Shown here in pieces: positions 6,770-17,217 of a DNA stretch of 31,998 nucleotides (position 1 is the first letter of the stretch; each line of letters opens with the position of its first letter). Origin of the DNA: Desulfobacterales bacterium (GTDB taxonomy: Bacteria; Desulfobacterota; Desulfobacteria; Desulfobacterales; UBA5852); NCBI GenBank assembly GCA_030066455.1, contig JASJBQ010000003.1, forward strand, positions 1 through 31,998, read 5' to 3'. The notes under the pieces were generated by a model. The model searched no databases. It saw only the letters and a program-made list of their open reading frames with translations, and had not been told where the DNA came from. A program made the translations under genes and the position numbers.

Positions 6770-7378
6770 ATGGGCGAGACCTTTTACAGGCAACTAGACG
6801 CTTTCCTGATCTATTTCTTCCGTCTGGCGGACAACCCCATGCTGGGGTATCTGGCCGGCATTACGGTGCTGGCCCTGGCATGCGTCATCCTGGGCGAGCT
6901 GTCGATGGGGTTGGCTTATCGCTGGAACCACGCCTTTCTGAAGCGGGACAGCCGCCGGCTGGTGCGTCTGCAAAACGGTTCCCTGCGGGCGCTTCAGGCC
7001 CGCGACAAGGACGGCTACCAGGCATTGAACCGCGAGGCCAACGACGCCTTCGGCAAGGTTTTCTTCTCCCGGGTGGCCCTGGCCGCGGCTTCGCTGTGGC
7101 CCCTGCCGTTTGCGATGCAATGGCTGGAGTCGCGTTTCGGCGATGTCGCTTTTGCGCTGCCGCTCGCCCTGCCGAAAGTCGGCGATGCGGTGGGCTATGC
7201 CTTCACCTTCATCCCGATGTACATTCTCGTGCGGGTGGTATTCGGGCGGTTTAAAGGGCGGCTGCCCTATTTCCGCCGGATCCGGTCGCTGCAGGCTGGC
7301 GAGGCGCAGGAAGGGGAGCGGATGCTCAGCTTCGCCGACGTGTTTCATTCCCGCAACGGATCACCCCATTGCAAATAA
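6770..7378 (+). CDS. Three-helix membrane protein of unknown function, EMC3/Oxa1-like layout
   Basis: I do not recognise a characterised orthologue for this 202-residue protein. Membrane segments lie at about 27-49, 98-117 and 141-158. Between the first two is a charged amphipathic hairpin (about 57-96) rich in Arg, Lys and Gln with the pattern R-L-Q-N-G-S-L-R-A-L-Q-A-R-D-K-D. A membrane helix, a cytoplasmic coiled hairpin and two more membrane helices is the layout of the archaeal DUF106/EMC3 branch of the Oxa1/YidC insertase superfamily; this is a shape-based guess. The C-terminal 40 residues are basic and polar, hence probably cytoplasmic. The gene follows the TauE/SafE gene by 90 bases across a hairpin and probably shares its sigma-54 promoter, so it may help assemble or stabilise the exporter. 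Confidence 0.7.
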   Translation: MGETFYRQLDAFLIYFFRLADNPMLGYLAGITVLALACVILGELSMGLAYRWNHAFLKRDSRRLVRLQNGSLRALQARDKDGYQALNREANDAFGKVFFSRVALAAASLWPLPFAMQWLESRFGDVAFALPLALPKVGDAVGYAFTFIPMYILVRVVFGRFKGRLPYFRRIRSLQAGEAQEGERMLSFADVFHSRNGSPHCK

Positions 7379-7413
7379 TGACCCCTGATCGACCCCCGAC
7401 GGCATTCCCGCGC

Positions 7414-7836
7414 TCATGATGATTTTTTATCGATCTCCTGGCGCAGCTTTTTCTCCATTTCACTGAACAGGTCCTTTTTCTTGCGGGCCTGTTCGGCGCG
7501 GATGTTCTCGACCTTGCTGGCCAGCCCCTTCTGGGTCTGCTGAAAGCGGTCGAGTTCGGCCTGCAATCCGTCGCTTTGGTCCTCGCGGGGCAGTGTTTCC
7601 AACTTGAGGTGGTCGCGAACGAAAAGCCGGTCGCCATAGGCGCCCCGGATCGACTCGACGGCGCCGATGTCCATCAGTCGGCGGCAGACGAATCCGCCGC
7701 GTTCCTGCGACAGGGCCAGGGCCCGACAAACCTGGGCCAGATCCGGCGGAGACTGCTGCTGGTGGGTCAGGAAGCGCACGGCGGCCACGAAAAGGTGGGC
7801 ATCGTCGTAAAGGGATTGGCTCTCGGGTGTTTTCAC
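7414..7836 (-). CDS. Hypothetical protein: winged-helix-like domain plus coiled coil
   Basis: No known family is recognised. From the GTG at 7836 the protein has 140 residues. Residues 8-76 look like a small winged-helix fold: helices L-Y-D-D-A-H-L-F-V-A-A-V-R-F-L, P-D-L-A-Q-V-C-R-A-L and E-R-G-G-F-V-C-R-R-L-M-D, then a strand pair around Y-G-D-R-L-F-V. Residues 88-138 are a highly charged heptad-like helix, probably a coiled coil for oligomerisation. A GGGGGG ribosome-site-like run lies five bases before the GTG. An ATG at 7866 in the same frame would add ten residues but has no such site. The gene ends 35 bases from the convergent membrane-protein gene, and its upstream region overlaps the enolase promoter region, so the two are divergent neighbours. 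Confidence 0.65.
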   Translation of the reverse strand: MKTPESQSLYDDAHLFVAAVRFLTHQQQSPPDLAQVCRALALSQERGGFVCRRLMDIGAVESIRGAYGDRLFVRDHLKLETLPREDQSDGLQAELDRFQQTQKGLASKVENIRAEQARKKKDLFSEMEKKLRQEIDKKSS

Positions 7837-7920
7837 ACATGGCCCCCCGGGCTGATCGGCGTCCATACGGCGAGGGTGCCGACGCTTGGGCTTGGCCGGC
7901 AACAGGCCGTAAACGCCTCC

Positions 7921-9293
<1,373 letters not shown>

Positions 9294-9390
9294 AGCGATG
9301 CCATGCGGGCCGGGTGAGGTGCACACGCCCGGAGGGCAACGGAATCCCAACCCCGGGGCCGGCAGGCCCCCGAACCAAGCGGACTACAGT

Positions 9391-10224
9391 GTGACCAATC
9401 GTTTGCGACCCTTCCGAACCGGTCCGCCGGCGGGCCTTGCGTTCGTGCTGGTTGCGGGCCTGGTTTGCCTGGCGGCAGGCATGGCCAGGGGCTACGTCCT
9501 CCCGGGAGGGCAAGTGCTGGCCCTGATGGAGGCCAAGCGCGCCGTGCCCCAATCCCTTGAGGTGCGACAGGTGGTCAGCCGCATGCCGCTCGACGGGGCG
9601 CCGCGACTGGCCGTTGAATTGCAAGAGACCCTGCATTACCGGTTTCCCGATCATTTCCGTTCCGATATCCGCGGCGACGGTTATCAGCGGACATCCATCC
9701 GCACGCCCCTGGATCGTCTGGTGGTGGTCAACGGCCAGATCCAGTCGGGCCCCCCGGAGCGTTTCGAGGACTATCCGGCCATCCTGTTGAATGCCACCCG
9801 CGCGGCCATGACCGATTATCTTCGCGGCGTGGGGGTCGACCTGGCGCTCACGAGTCTGGGCCGTTTCGAAGGCGACTACTGTTTCGTCATCGGGGCGGCC
9901 TACCCGGATCAGAACGCGGCCCAGCTGTGGATTCAGAAGGATACATTTCGGCCGCTGCGCCTGATGCTGCCGCCTTCGGTTCTCAACCCGGAGGCGGGCG
10001 CGCTTGAGATTCGTTTTCTGGACTGGGGCCAGATCGAAGGCGCCGCCTATCCCATGCGCATTCAGGTCTATCGCAAGCACCAGCTTTGGCGTGAAATGCG
10101 CGTGGAAAACCTGCGCGTGGACCCGGTGCAGGACCCCGCCTTTTTCGACACGGCCGGCCTGCGGGCCACCCTGCCCGATTGGGGGGCGGAGCCCATCCTC
10201 GCCCCACCGGCGCTGTCGCCTTGA
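9391..10224 (+). CDS. Exported protein of unknown function, LolA-like beta fold possible
   Basis: No characterised family is recognised with certainty. From the GTG at 9391 the 277-residue product has a basic start, a hydrophobic core at about 14-30 and a small-residue region (A-A-G-M-A-R-G) suiting signal peptidase cleavage, so it should be periplasmic. The mature part is strand-rich with LolA/LolB-like traits: a helix at the mature start, repeated R/F-x-V-E-L-x-E-T-L-H-Y-R-F-P-D-H-F-R-S segments, and a W-G-Q-I-E-G-A-A-Y-P-M-R-I-Q-V-Y near 215 resembling the closing strands of that fold. An ATG at 9298 in the same frame would put a non-signal-like 31-residue tail in front. It follows enolase by 97 bases and could be co-transcribed with it. 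A link to lipoprotein sorting is only a suggestion. Confidence 0.7.
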   Translation: MTNRLRPFRTGPPAGLAFVLVAGLVCLAAGMARGYVLPGGQVLALMEAKRAVPQSLEVRQVVSRMPLDGAPRLAVELQETLHYRFPDHFRSDIRGDGYQRTSIRTPLDRLVVVNGQIQSGPPERFEDYPAILLNATRAAMTDYLRGVGVDLALTSLGRFEGDYCFVIGAAYPDQNAAQLWIQKDTFRPLRLMLPPSVLNPEAGALEIRFLDWGQIEGAAYPMRIQVYRKHQLWREMRVENLRVDPVQDPAFFDTAGLRATLPDWGAEPILAPPALSP

Positions 10225-10392
10225 CATCCGTTTGCGCCGGCCTTGACGGCCACGCCCCTGCGGGTCGCAACCGCCATGGTTCATGATCCGTTGGTCCTCG
10301 ATGACGGTGGCCGTCAGCGAAGATTACCGTCTTCGGACGGCATCGGTTTCGGCGGCCGCTTGAAGCGCCGGCCCTTGATTTCAGAAAAACGC

Positions 10393-10425
10393 TTGCACTT
10401 CGAAGCACATTTTGAAATATATCAT
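10393..10425 (+). promoter_or_regulatory. Possible promoter in the pyrG leader region
   Basis: TTGCAC at 10393-10398 resembles a -35 box. The following AT-rich stretch offers TATATC (10418-10423) or TATCAT (10420-10425) as -10 boxes, but the spacing of 19 or 21 bases is longer than ideal. It sits about 270 bases before pyrG. Confidence 0.3.
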
Positions 10426-10498
10426 TGCCAATTCACCAGGGGCCTGGAACATGCCGACCCGCAGCCTTGACAACCCGAAAGTCCAAGACCGTAATTGC

Positions 10499-10538
10499 AT
10501 ACGTTTATGGCGTATCTGCTGAACGACTGCCTTTTTTT
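10499..10538 (+). terminator. Terminator-like element ahead of pyrG
   Basis: A small inverted repeat ATACG/CGTAT is followed about 20 bases later by seven T residues (10532-10538). The stem is short and not adjacent to the T run, so a classic terminator is doubtful. It could be part of an attenuator or mark the end of a small RNA. Confidence 0.25.
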
Positions 10539-10619
10539 CGCCCCCCGCCCGCAACCCGATACCAGCCCCTTCCCCTCAGGACCCGCAGACCGACGCATTG
10601 CCGATTTATTTCCTTGTAA

Positions 10620-12353
<1,734 letters not shown>

Positions 12354-12678
12354 TGCCCCGTCCTTGAAGGGCCGACCGGCCCGGGCCCACCGGGGTGGTG
12401 ACCGTTTGGCACCGTTGCGCGTGTCCGTGCAGGGGGTCTGCCGTTACTGATCATTGGCGGACGATCGTTCGATATCCACGATGGTGTTTTCCCGCTGGCA
12501 TCGGGCCAACGGGCCGGTGGATCCACCCCCTCAGCAGGCGGTGGAATATCGGCTGCGCCCGGCCCCCCGGACGTTCAACTCCGCTCAACAGGCAGTAATG
12601 CCGTCCCGCTGACGGCGGTTGCTCCGCCGGATTATTTGCCTGCCCGACCCGTTGGGCGTAACCTGTGGCGACCGCCTG
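12354..12678. other. Convergent intergenic gap between pyrG and the GlmS-like gene
   Basis: I see no credible gene in these 325 bases. A GGGCC/GGCCC hairpin (12369-12382) lies 15 bases after the pyrG stop. A CGGCGG/CCGCCG hairpin (12613-12629) is followed by GATTATTT on the + strand and may be a weak terminator for pyrG read-through. A 67-residue open frame at 12395-12598 has an arginine/proline-rich, GC-artefact composition and no ribosome site. Confidence 0.5.
12613..12637 (+). terminator. Possible terminator for rightward transcription
   Basis: CGGCGG (12613-12618) and CCGCCG (12624-12629) form a six-base stem with a five-base loop. The following GATTATTT is only moderately T-rich, and the element is 260 bases past pyrG. 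Confidence 0.3.
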
Positions 12679-15600
12679 CTAAGCGGCCTGGGCCACAATG
12701 CGCTCGCTGATCTTTTCGGCGGAATGGCCGAAGAGGTCCGTCATGTCGACCCTTTCCAGCAACTGGTCCTCCCAGACGATATTGTTCTCCTGGACGATGT
12801 TGCGGATATGGCTGTATTTCCCGCCCAGCGCCCTGATCTTGTCGGCCAGGGGAACATCGGCTTTGAAGCCGATATTCAGCAGCAGGAGATATTCGATCAG
12901 GTTGGAGCGGCCGGGGTTGTCGGAGGTGGCCGGGATGACCACGATGCTGCGGTCGTCTTTGCGGCCCTTGCCGATATAGACATTGCCCCGCCGCACGATG
13001 ATCTCCTTGGTGCCTTTCAGGCGTTTGTCTTCTTCGACCCGCGAGGGCAGCGGCTCGAGCTCGCCCGACTTCTGCAGAATGTCGATCGTCGTCGATTCCG
13101 TTATCTCCCCCAGCATGTCCAGCCCGTCGATTCGGTAGAGAATGCTGCCCCGGATACGCGCCACGATGGCCTGCAGATTTTTCAGGACGATGACGTTGCC
13201 GCCGGTCAGCTGCGCGATGCTCAGGCCGTGGTCGCCGAGGCTTTCAAACAGCAGGCCCTCGGTCTTCTCGGCGATACGGCTGGTGCCGACCGTAACGGTT
13301 TTGGCCTGATGCTTGATCGCGTCGATCGGCCGGGACATGTTGTTGATGCATTCGGAGGTGATGCGCATGAAAGCATCGATGATGTTGCGCGCCGTGCCTT
13401 TGAGGCCGAAGTCGATTTCGAAGTCGGCTACGGGCAGACGGCCGGCCAGGTATTTCATCAGCAGGGTCAGGTCGGCCAAGGCGCCGAGGCCGATGGCCTC
13501 CGGGAAGCGCTTCTGGCTGCGCCGGGCCTGGAAAGCGCGATAGAATTCGGCGATTTTGTGGCGGAACCCCTTTTCAAGCAGGATTTCGTAGGCATCCAGC
13601 CCCTGTTGGGCATACGTGTTCAGGGTCTCCTGGAGGTCTTCCCGGAAGGCGTAGAGAAACTCGGAGCTCGCGTTGATCGCCAACGCGGCGTAGTAGCCCC
13701 AAAGGTGACCCACCAGCGTGTTGAGGATGGGCGCCAGATGCTCCGGGGCCGGGGGCACGGCAAAGACGTCCTCGGCGTAGGGAGCGAAACGTTCTTCGCC
13801 CGCATCGGCAATGATCACGGGGGTGGCCTTGTGGGCCTTGAATATGGCCGTGTCCTTGATGATGTCCCCGATCACGCTGCCGCGGGCGCCGGCGGCGCAG
13901 ACGATGATCAGCGGCTCGGAGGACAGATCGATATGTTTCTTGTCTTCGACAAAGTCCGAGGAGATGGTTTTGTAGCAGAGTTCGCTGAGTTTGATGCGGA
14001 TCTCGTCGGCCGAGGCTTTGTTGGGTCCGCTGCCCACGGCGGCCCAGTAGGTTTTGGCGGGCGCCAAGCGCCGGGCGGAAGCCTCGATGGCCGCCTGCAT
14101 CCCGATGACCTGACGCATGCGTTCCGGCAGGGCGCGCAGCTCGTCGATTTCCCGGGAGATGAAGGCTTTGTCCCGGCAGCCGCGCAGAGCGGCCATAAAG
14201 AGGCTCAGGATGGCGCCGGCCACGATCTGGGAGTAAAAGGCCTTGGTGGAGGCCACGGACATCTCGATGTCGCGACCGCTGCTGGTATAGAGCACGCCGT
14301 CGACCTTGAAGGTCAGGTCCGAATCCCGGCGGTTGACGATGGCCAAGGTGTAGGCGCCGCGCTCGCGGACCATGTCGACGGTGCGGTTTGTGTCCGTCGT
14401 GGTGCCCGATTGGCTGATGGCGACCACGAGGGCGTCGGCCATGCTCTGGGCCTGATCGTCGGCGTCCAGAATGAACCCGCTGAGTTCGGAAGCCTTGAGG
14501 GCGTCGATCTGGATCGCCGGATCGTCCAGGTAGTGGCGCAGAATGTTGGCGCAGGCCAGGGCGGCCACGCCGGCCGTGCCCTGCCCGACGAAAAAGACGC
14601 GCCGGATGGCGTCGGCGTCGATGGCCTGGCGCAGCCGGTCGGGAATCACGCGCTGATCCAGCGTGACGGCCAGCCGGTCGCTGCGCTCCGGGTCGATCTT
14701 CCAGCGGTTCTGCAGAGTTCTTTCGACCGAAAGCGGCGCCTCGGAGATTTCCTTGAGAAAATAGTGGGAATAATCCTGGCGGTTGATATCGCGTGAAGTC
14801 AGTTCGGTCGTTTTGACAGCGTCGGGCGTGAGTCTGAGGGGCGTGCCGTCGTAATAGGCCGCCTGGATGCCGTCGAGCCCGCCGCGGCTTTCCTGATCGA
14901 GGATGAAGATTTGACCCTGAACCGGTCCGGATTCGCCCGCGATGGTTTTTTCGCCGTCCATTTTGAGATAGCGCTGGGTCTTCTCAATAAAGCCATAGAC
15001 CTCCGAGGTCGGCATATAGACATCGTCCGCCAGACCGATAAAGATAGCCTGGCCGCTGCCCCGCTGGGCCAGAAAAAGCTTGCCCGGCGCCAGGGAGGTA
15101 TGCATCGAGATGGCGTGGGAGCCGTCGAAGGCGTTGACCGCCAGGCGAAAAGCCTCGGCCACCTCGTGGCCGGCCTGACAGTAGCGGGCGATCAGCAAAG
15201 GGATGATCTTCGTATCGGTGGAAATCTCCTCCGGGATCTGGACGCCCTCGGCGGCCAGATCGGATTTGAGTTCCTGGTAGTTGTCGATATCGCCGTTGAG
15301 GCAGACGTGGATCGGGCCGCAGGCCGCGATGCCGTCCGCTCCGTGGGCGCGATTGTCCACCGGATGACAGTTGGCCTCGTTGATCGCCCCGACCGATGCC
15401 CAGCGCGTATGGGACGAGACGGTGTGGTAGCGATGGTCGCCGTCTGCCAGGCGGTGCAGCAGCGCGTCGTCGCGGATCTCCTGGCGCAGAAAGCGGACAT
15501 TGTCGCCCAGGCTGCCGATTTCGGCGGCGACTTTATAGACGATGGTAACCGTCACGAGGCCCCGGCCGTCGGCCCCGTCGATGCTGATGCTGCGGTTGCC

Positions 15601-16443
15601 CAGAACGACCGGCTGGCGCCGGGTCTCGAACTCAGCGCCGAGGGCGGGGTCGTGGCGGTCGATCGCGGCCCGGAATCGATCGAAGGCTTCGGGCGGGAGC
15701 ATGAACATCAGGGACAGCCCGGCGGAGTCGCGTCCCCGGACTTCCAGATGATCCACGCTGTTGAGCACCGTATTGATATTGTAATACACCGCCGCGGCCG
15801 CGGGCGCGAGCGACCGGCCGCGGCCGCCGCTCAATTCGTCGATTTTGGCGATGTTGTCGAGGAGTTCCTTCTTCAGGCACCAGGCGGCATCCTTGACCGA
15901 TTCCAGACGCCGGTTGGCGGCTTTAACGCTGCCGGCGTCCAGGCGTCCGAGCTGGTCTTTAAAGATCCGGTTGTCGTCCTCGACCAGCGCCTGCAGACGC
16001 CCGTGCAGCCGTCCCAAGCGGGTCTGGTGATCCTCCGCCGACCCGATAAGCGCACAAAAGGTCTCCTGGCGTTTAAGCGCGCTGACGTCTGCCGTCAGCG
16101 CGGCCACTTCGTCATCGCCCTGCAAATAGGCCGTTTCCAGAACGGCCTGTCTCTCGAGGCACCCGGCCAGGCTGTTTTGCGCCAGCCTTGCGATGCGGGC
16201 TTCGAGTTTTTCGATTGGCGGGTGGTCCGAAGCCGGCGGGCGGTGTTTGAATGCCACGATGCCCGCCAGGCCGCAGCCCAGCCGGGCGGGGTCGAACGGA
16301 AAAAGAATCAGGCCGCCGGTCGGCGGCACCCGGCCGGACTGTCGCCAATAGACCGGAAGGGCGCAGAGCGCGCGGAGGCGCCGGGCGAGACCGGCGGCGT
16401 AATATTCAAATTTTTTGAGCTGCTGGCGTAATAACGGTTTCAT
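12679..16443 (-). CDS. Giant GlmS-like amidotransferase/isomerase with internal glutaminase cysteine
   Basis: The 1254-residue protein is a double-length relative of glucosamine-6-phosphate synthase (GlmS, usually about 610 residues). The class II glutaminase region (about 57-520) shows C-G-L-A-G-I-V-A-F with Cys57, R-G-R-D-S-A-G (236-242), H-T-R-W-A (345-349), L-N-G-D-I-D-N (382-388) and S-T-D-T (408-411). Two SIS domains follow: G-Q-G-T-A-G (620-625) and S-Q-S-G (677-680), then a second from about 797. Residues aligning with the GlmS isomerase Lys, Glu and His are Lys818, Glu821 and His837, with the same spacing. A-K-T-V-T-V (1047-1052) matches the GlmS C-terminal Lys segment. Extra parts are a 56-residue N-terminal lead, a roughly 170-residue helical insert after the Cys motif, an insert before the C-terminal Lys and about 200 extra residues at the end. 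It follows kdsB by 21 bases. Substrate may differ from fructose-6-phosphate. Confidence 0.85.
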   Translation of the reverse strand: MKPLLRQQLKKFEYYAAGLARRLRALCALPVYWRQSGRVPPTGGLILFPFDPARLGCGLAGIVAFKHRPPASDHPPIEKLEARIARLAQNSLAGCLERQAVLETAYLQGDDEVAALTADVSALKRQETFCALIGSAEDHQTRLGRLHGRLQALVEDDNRIFKDQLGRLDAGSVKAANRRLESVKDAAWCLKKELLDNIAKIDELSGGRGRSLAPAAAAVYYNINTVLNSVDHLEVRGRDSAGLSLMFMLPPEAFDRFRAAIDRHDPALGAEFETRRQPVVLGNRSISIDGADGRGLVTVTIVYKVAAEIGSLGDNVRFLRQEIRDDALLHRLADGDHRYHTVSSHTRWASVGAINEANCHPVDNRAHGADGIAACGPIHVCLNGDIDNYQELKSDLAAEGVQIPEEISTDTKIIPLLIARYCQAGHEVAEAFRLAVNAFDGSHAISMHTSLAPGKLFLAQRGSGQAIFIGLADDVYMPTSEVYGFIEKTQRYLKMDGEKTIAGESGPVQGQIFILDQESRGGLDGIQAAYYDGTPLRLTPDAVKTTELTSRDINRQDYSHYFLKEISEAPLSVERTLQNRWKIDPERSDRLAVTLDQRVIPDRLRQAIDADAIRRVFFVGQGTAGVAALACANILRHYLDDPAIQIDALKASELSGFILDADDQAQSMADALVVAISQSGTTTDTNRTVDMVRERGAYTLAIVNRRDSDLTFKVDGVLYTSSGRDIEMSVASTKAFYSQIVAGAILSLFMAALRGCRDKAFISREIDELRALPERMRQVIGMQAAIEASARRLAPAKTYWAAVGSGPNKASADEIRIKLSELCYKTISSDFVEDKKHIDLSSEPLIIVCAAGARGSVIGDIIKDTAIFKAHKATPVIIADAGEERFAPYAEDVFAVPPAPEHLAPILNTLVGHLWGYYAALAINASSEFLYAFREDLQETLNTYAQQGLDAYEILLEKGFRHKIAEFYRAFQARRSQKRFPEAIGLGALADLTLLMKYLAGRLPVADFEIDFGLKGTARNIIDAFMRITSECINNMSRPIDAIKHQAKTVTVGTSRIAEKTEGLLFESLGDHGLSIAQLTGGNVIVLKNLQAIVARIRGSILYRIDGLDMLGEITESTTIDILQKSGELEPLPSRVEEDKRLKGTKEIIVRRGNVYIGKGRKDDRSIVVIPATSDNPGRSNLIEYLLLLNIGFKADVPLADKIRALGGKYSHIRNIVQENNIVWEDQLLERVDMTDLFGHSAEKISERIVAQAA

Positions 16444-16464
16444 GGTCGGGTTTTCCTGGTTGTC

Positions 16465-17205
16465 TCAATGCCCGCGTTCCTGCAGCAGGCGGGTTACGGT
16501 GTCAACGTCCGCGGGTCGGTCCACCCCCTGGGAGCGATGGCGGGTAAGGACCGTGCGGATGGGGATGCCGTTTTCAAGCAGCCGCAGCTGCTCCAGCCTC
16601 TCGATCCGTTCCAGTCGACCCGGCCCCAGATGGACAAACGCCCGGAGCGTCGGCAGGCGATAGGCATACAGGCCGATATGGCGGCGGCCGGGTGCATTCG
16701 TTCCGGTAACGTCCATGGGAATGCAGGCCCTGGAAAAATACAGCGCATTGTCGGCCCGGTCGACGACCACCCATACCTGGTCGGGATTGTCGGCGGCCGG
16801 GGGGGGTTCGCGGCGGGCCAGCGTCGTCGCCTGCACGTCGGGGTCGTCAAAGGGACGGATCAGTTCGGTCAGCATATCCGGATGCAGGGCCGGCTCGTCC
16901 CCCTGAATATTGACGACCACGGCCGTCTCCGGGATGCCGGCATTGAGCGCGGCCTCCAGAATGCGGTCCGTACCGCTGGGGTGATCGTCCCGTGTCAATT
17001 CGCAGGGGATCGCATGGCGGCGGGCCGCGTCGGCAATCCGGTCGTCGTCGGTGGCCAGCAGGACACGATCGATATCCGGGCACCGGCAGGCCTGTTCATA
17101 AACCCAGCGGAACATCGCTTTGCCCAAAATAGGGGTCAGCGGTTTGCCCGGAAAGCGTTTCGAGGCGTAGCGCACGGGGATGATTCCCCAGACGTCAGCC
17201 GGCAT
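16465..17205 (-). CDS. kdsB: 3-deoxy-manno-octulosonate cytidylyltransferase (CMP-Kdo synthetase)
   Basis: KdsB activates Kdo with CTP to CMP-Kdo for building the LPS inner core. The 246-residue product has the family signature: I-I-P-V-R-Y-A-S-K-R-F-P-G-K-P-L at 8-23, A-T-D-D-x-R-I, D-H-P-S-G-T-D-R-I, N-I-Q-G-D-E-P (metal-binding Asp) and Y-F-S-R-x-x-I-P-M. The C-terminal segment with G-x-D-R-P-x-D-V matches the usual V-D-T-P-E-D-L substrate region, with Arg where Thr is common. Length is normal (about 245-250). The gene starts 12 bases after the penicillin-binding protein gene and lies 21 bases before the GlmS-like gene, so the three are likely one transcript. It confirms an outer membrane with Kdo-containing LPS. 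Confidence 0.95.
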   Translation of the reverse strand: MPADVWGIIPVRYASKRFPGKPLTPILGKAMFRWVYEQACRCPDIDRVLLATDDDRIADAARRHAIPCELTRDDHPSGTDRILEAALNAGIPETAVVVNIQGDEPALHPDMLTELIRPFDDPDVQATTLARREPPPAADNPDQVWVVVDRADNALYFSRACIPMDVTGTNAPGRRHIGLYAYRLPTLRAFVHLGPGRLERIERLEQLRLLENGIPIRTVLTRHRSQGVDRPADVDTVTRLLQERGH

Positions 17206-17217
17206 GGTTCGTGTCCT

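Noticed and set aside
10428..10538. Signal recognition particle RNA or 6S RNA in the pyrG leader
   Set aside because: The conserved SRP core (GGTCAGGTCCGGAAGG-like) is absent and no long 6S-type bulged stem can be drawn.
12395..12598. 67-residue open frame in the pyrG downstream gap
   Set aside because: No ribosome site, arginine/tryptophan/proline-rich composition and no family likeness.
12619..14796. Long + strand open frame of 725 codons opposite the GlmS-like gene
   Set aside because: It is the antisense shadow of a high-GC coding region; the - strand frame has GlmS motifs and this one has no recognisable domain.
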